A DNA stretch of 64,000 nucleotides from the NCBI GenBank assembly GCA_003255065.1, contig QAOA01003028.1, positions 339,056-403,055 of the forward strand, read 5' to 3'. Below the pieces are notes generated by a model. It saw only the letters and a program-made list of their open reading frames with translations. It had not been told where the DNA came from and did not search any database. Position 1 is the stretch's first letter. Every line of letters begins with the position of its first letter. This DNA comes from Cercis canadensis (Eukaryota > Streptophyta > Magnoliopsida > Fabales > Fabaceae). Below are positions 61,105-64,000 of this stretch, piece by piece. Position numbers and translations under genes: made by a program.

Positions 61105-63300
61105 CATTTTCAGTGCAGACCATACAATCAGGGTTGAGGTCTGCTTCTCTGGTAATAAGAGGAAGAAAGGAAAATATTGTTATCATTTTTTGCTTCAATA
61201 GATTGCTAACGTGCATTCTTGATGAGGGAAAAGAAATGGGAGTATGTAGCTGAATAAGAACTGCAAAAAGAGAGGAAAAAAGAAGAAAGAATTGAAGACA
61301 TTGAATTCTGATCAAACACTTCAATGTTGCTCCCCCTTTAACAAATTGACCCTTCGGTTGATGCTACAGCTCAACGATACTGTGAGATTGAAGGGTTGTA
61401 TGTAAGCACGGATTGGAGAAATTGTGCAAGCATTGTAGGTTAGCATGGTTCATATATGTTACCTTTATTTTCTTATTCCTTTGTTTTATTTTTCTTAATT
61501 AGCCAGATAGTCTCTTATATCCATTTTTATTCAAATTAAGTAAAAAATCAGTGTCATTCTTTTCAATGCATAAAATGTTTATGTTATTTGCATATAATTA
61601 ATCTTTTATTTTGTGACCAATTGAAGTGGTTTAAAAATTATTGATTATACTAATGTGAGTTGGCTCAGTTGGTCAAAGGGTTTTGACTTAGGGCTTTACA
61701 CCTCCTAGTTGCCAAGTTCAAATCTCCTTGCAAACCAATAATCTCACTTGGTGGACATCTTGCTCAGAGATCCCCTGGCACTGGGGGACTACTTGAGTAC
61801 TCTCCTCTAAGAGCCAACAGTGCCTTGGGAGTAATATTCTGGGTGGGTCTTTATCTATTCATTTGTGGATCTCCAGACACGTCATTGGTACCTTGTCCAA
61901 TAATATTATAGTAACTTATCCTTACTATTATTTTACTTACAAAAAAGAAATTACTTAGTATTTAAGTAAAACTTTTTTTTCAGTAGCATTTTATTAAATA
62001 TATGAAAAGGAAGAGGAAAAATTCTCCAACAAAGTTGCAAAATATGGGCATAAATAGCCAAAGCACCTACCTAAGAAGGTATCCAACTGCCAAAAAGAAC
62101 AGAAAAACTATAGCTGAATGATACAAATAAGAGGAACTTGCACTTATGAAAGAACAGATGAGCAAATACGAATGTGATAACGATAAAAAATTTATGGTTG
62201 ATCTCCTGCAAGAACAGTGCATGAGGTGTTGGAGAAAGTCCAAACAAGACTTTCAGACTTGAAGGTTGGAACTGCAAAACTTGATCACAAGCAAGCAAAC
62301 CAATTCTCATCATGTTAGTGCCAAATACTTTGTCAAATTGTACTTTGTCTTCATAGTTTTCAAACTATTATGTTCTCTCTGCCCTAAGGCATTGCAGTTC
62401 TCTAACATGAAGCTACATTCAATTACAGACTAGTTCAAACTAATTATTAATGACTCTAAGCAGTAGGGAGTTCCATCAGAAAAGGAAAATGATTTTATTC
62501 TAATCACCGTTGTCCACCACTAAGTACTGTGCTGTGGATAGTGGTAAAGACAATCGCTCTTCTTACTCAAGACTTGACTACGATCATGTCTTTCTCAAGG
62601 TGTTTACTATGGTTAAACCTTGATACCATTGCCCATGAACATGCTCCTTCAAGTAGCAATACTCTTACACCATCTTTTTTTAGTAGATAAAATAAATAAG
62701 CCGCGGTGGTACCTGATAGACTCGGCAGAGAATATTGGGCCCAATACTAGTATGGGAATAATGAATATCACTAGAAGAGCAAACTGCAAACTCCATTACT
62801 AGAAGCTACATTCAATTAGAGACTCGTTCAAACTAATTTTTAATGACCCTAACGGTTCAAGCTATATTAATTTCTTTCCTTATAATTTTATATCAATCAA
62901 ATAAAATTTAGTTCATTCCACGTACTAAAAGATAATTGTATGTTGAAGAATTCTTCTCGAATATGAATTCATTTTATTTAGCTAAATTCGAGACAAATTG
63001 GCTAAAAAAATATAACTTAAAAAATTATTTATTAAAATAAAACATTGTATCCTTGGAATCATATTGCTTATAAAGTAATGTGATATATTTTTTGTGTGTA
63101 TTTATTAATAATTTAATCAAAATTATTTCAAATCAATAAAAAGAATTTTAAACTATTTAAATAAATACTTTGCAAAACTATAACTTTTTATTCATTTTGT
63201 GCAAAATTTAATGTTAACTTTTTCTGTATGGAACTTGGAATCAAATATTGGAGTTAGGCAAAATGAGAAGAAAAACAAATAGAAACAAAAAAAAAATATT
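61105..63300. other. CLT 3' UTR and intergenic DNA
   Basis: The CLT 3' UTR probably extends to about 61500. Then follow a SINE-like element (61655-61910) and AT-rich sequence with no supported gene. The phrase AGCTACATTCAATTA recurs near 62410 and 62800, within two stretches of similar sequence, suggesting a small local duplication. Confidence 0.55.
61655..61910 (+). mobile_element. tRNA-derived SINE-like element
   Basis: GTGAGTTGGCTCAGTTGGTC is a good A box. CAAGTTCAAATCTCC, about 50 bases further on, is a B box. The body includes a CCCTGGCACTGGGGG hairpin. It is not a tRNA gene: the acceptor-stem partner and CCA end are lacking. Target-site duplication not defined. Confidence 0.6.
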
Positions 63301-63786
63301 AGGTGAATTTAACCGGCACTTTGATCGGATTATTATACTTTTATAATTTTTTTATATATTTATCATACTTTTAAACTTATTTACATTAATATTATATTTT
63401 TAAAAAATTAAAAATTAAAAAAAAATAAAATCAGAGTGAGTGGATCTCACTAGACATGCCAATGAGTCATGTCCTTTATTGTTGCCTTTTAAGAATAAAA
63501 AAAAAAGATAAAAATTGCACTGTTTGAAAATTATGAAAAAGTCAATATAAAAACTAAAACATAAAAGAAAATGTTTGAGAGACACATCATAACTCCTTTG
63601 CATGTCCTACGTAGATATGCCATCGAGCCACTGGCCTGTTCAATAAGTCCTATGGGCCAAATTTTTTTTTTTAGTTTTTTATTTTTTTAAAATATAATAT
63701 TCAAATAAATAAAATTAAAAATATGATAAATGTGTAAAAAAAATTATAAAAATATAATAATCCGGTCAAAGCGCCGAATTTAACCC
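63301..63786. mobile_element. 486-bp inverted-repeat (MITE-like) element in a promoter
   Basis: Arms of about 130 bases at 63301-63430 and 63655-63786 are inverted copies. The left begins GGTGAATTTAACCGGCACTT; the reverse complement of the right begins GGGTTAAATTCGGCGCTTTG. Both continue GATTATTATA and TTTATAATTTTTT. The middle (about 63440-63650) has no coding frame. It ends 110 bases before the start codon of the next gene. No certain target-site duplication. Confidence 0.7.
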
Positions 63787-63895
63787 AATAAATAATTAAG
63801 AATCCCGTACCCGGCGACTGACAACATTCAACACCTACAGAAGCTGTAGCTCCCTTCTCTATTCGCCATTTTTGTTTCTTCAACGCACCCAAACA

Positions 63896-64000
63896 ATGCT
63901 AAGGGCTTCTCCAGCTCTCAGTGCTCTGAGGTTATCTTTGATTCCCACTCTCAGCCTCTCTTCACCTTCAAACCTTCACAAGTTCTTCACTTTTGCCCCA
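63896..64000 (+). CDS. Start of a gene with an organelle-targeting-like N-terminus (cut by window end)
   Basis: ATG at 63896 opens a frame of 35 codons that runs off the window. The protein begins MLRASPALSALRLSLIPTLS: rich in Ser, Leu and Arg with no acidic residue, as in plastid or mitochondrial transit peptides. A CT-rich leader precedes it. By position next to CLT, it could be the counterpart of Arabidopsis At5g19370, a plastid rhodanese/PpiC-domain protein. That is a guess from recalled gene order; too little is visible to prove it. Confidence 0.6.
   Translation, partial: MLRASPALSALRLSLIPTLSLSSPSNLHKFFTFAP

Noticed and set aside
1..64000. CRISPR arrays, bacterial operons, ribosomal RNA genes
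   Set aside because: None seen. Regularly spaced short repeats, operon spacing and rRNA-like sequence are absent, and the DNA is clearly plant nuclear.

Overview
The window is nuclear DNA from a flowering plant, most likely a eudicot. It has GT-AG introns, AT-rich intergenic DNA full of small transposons, and plant-only gene families. It comes from a draft assembly: there is one run of 39 N, and several single N positions, four of which sit beside duplicated sequence. Species cannot be told from the sequence alone.

Layout, left to right. A probable first exon of a minus-strand gene lies at about 0.9-1.1 kb. SMG7, a nonsense-mediated mRNA decay factor, occupies 5.65-12.4 kb (+), with a 5' UTR intron, short upstream ORFs and introns in its 3' UTR. 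A non-specific phospholipase C closest to NPC6 lies at 15.7-20.5 kb (+) in four coding exons. From 20.5 to 27 kb there is AT-rich DNA with a tRNA-derived SINE and a tangled direct/inverted repeat at an assembly gap.

From 27.1 to 51.4 kb is a tandem cluster of coiled-coil NB-ARC LRR (CNL) immune receptor genes, all on +. NLR-1 (27.1-30.0 kb) has an arginine in place of the Walker A lysine and a probable one-base deletion near its end. A broken NLR fragment lies at 37.3-38.1 kb. NLR-2 (40.0-48.7 kb) is a predicted giant of about 2093 residues whose C-terminus is built from four tandemly duplicated, phase-0 LRR exons. Relics of further LRR exons lie downstream. A 4.3-kb stretch bounded by diverged inverted repeats sits between NLR-1 and the pseudogene.

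From 56.1 to 61.1 kb is a ten-exon CLT gene (chloroquine-resistance-transporter-like plastid thiol transporter, +). The window ends in the first 35 codons of another + strand gene with a targeting-peptide-like N-terminus; a 486-bp inverted-repeat element lies in its promoter. From memory of Arabidopsis locus numbers, SMG7 (At5g19400) and CLT1 (At5g19380) are near neighbours there. Here they are about 45 kb apart, with the phospholipase gene and the NLR cluster between them, which suggests insertion and expansion within an old gene neighbourhood.

The genes do not form one pathway. SMG7 (RNA surveillance) and the NLR cluster may be linked functionally, since NMD is known to limit NLR transcripts in Arabidopsis, but nothing in the DNA shows a direct connection here. 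All exon structures were read by eye from splice motifs and reading-frame continuity, without transcript evidence.
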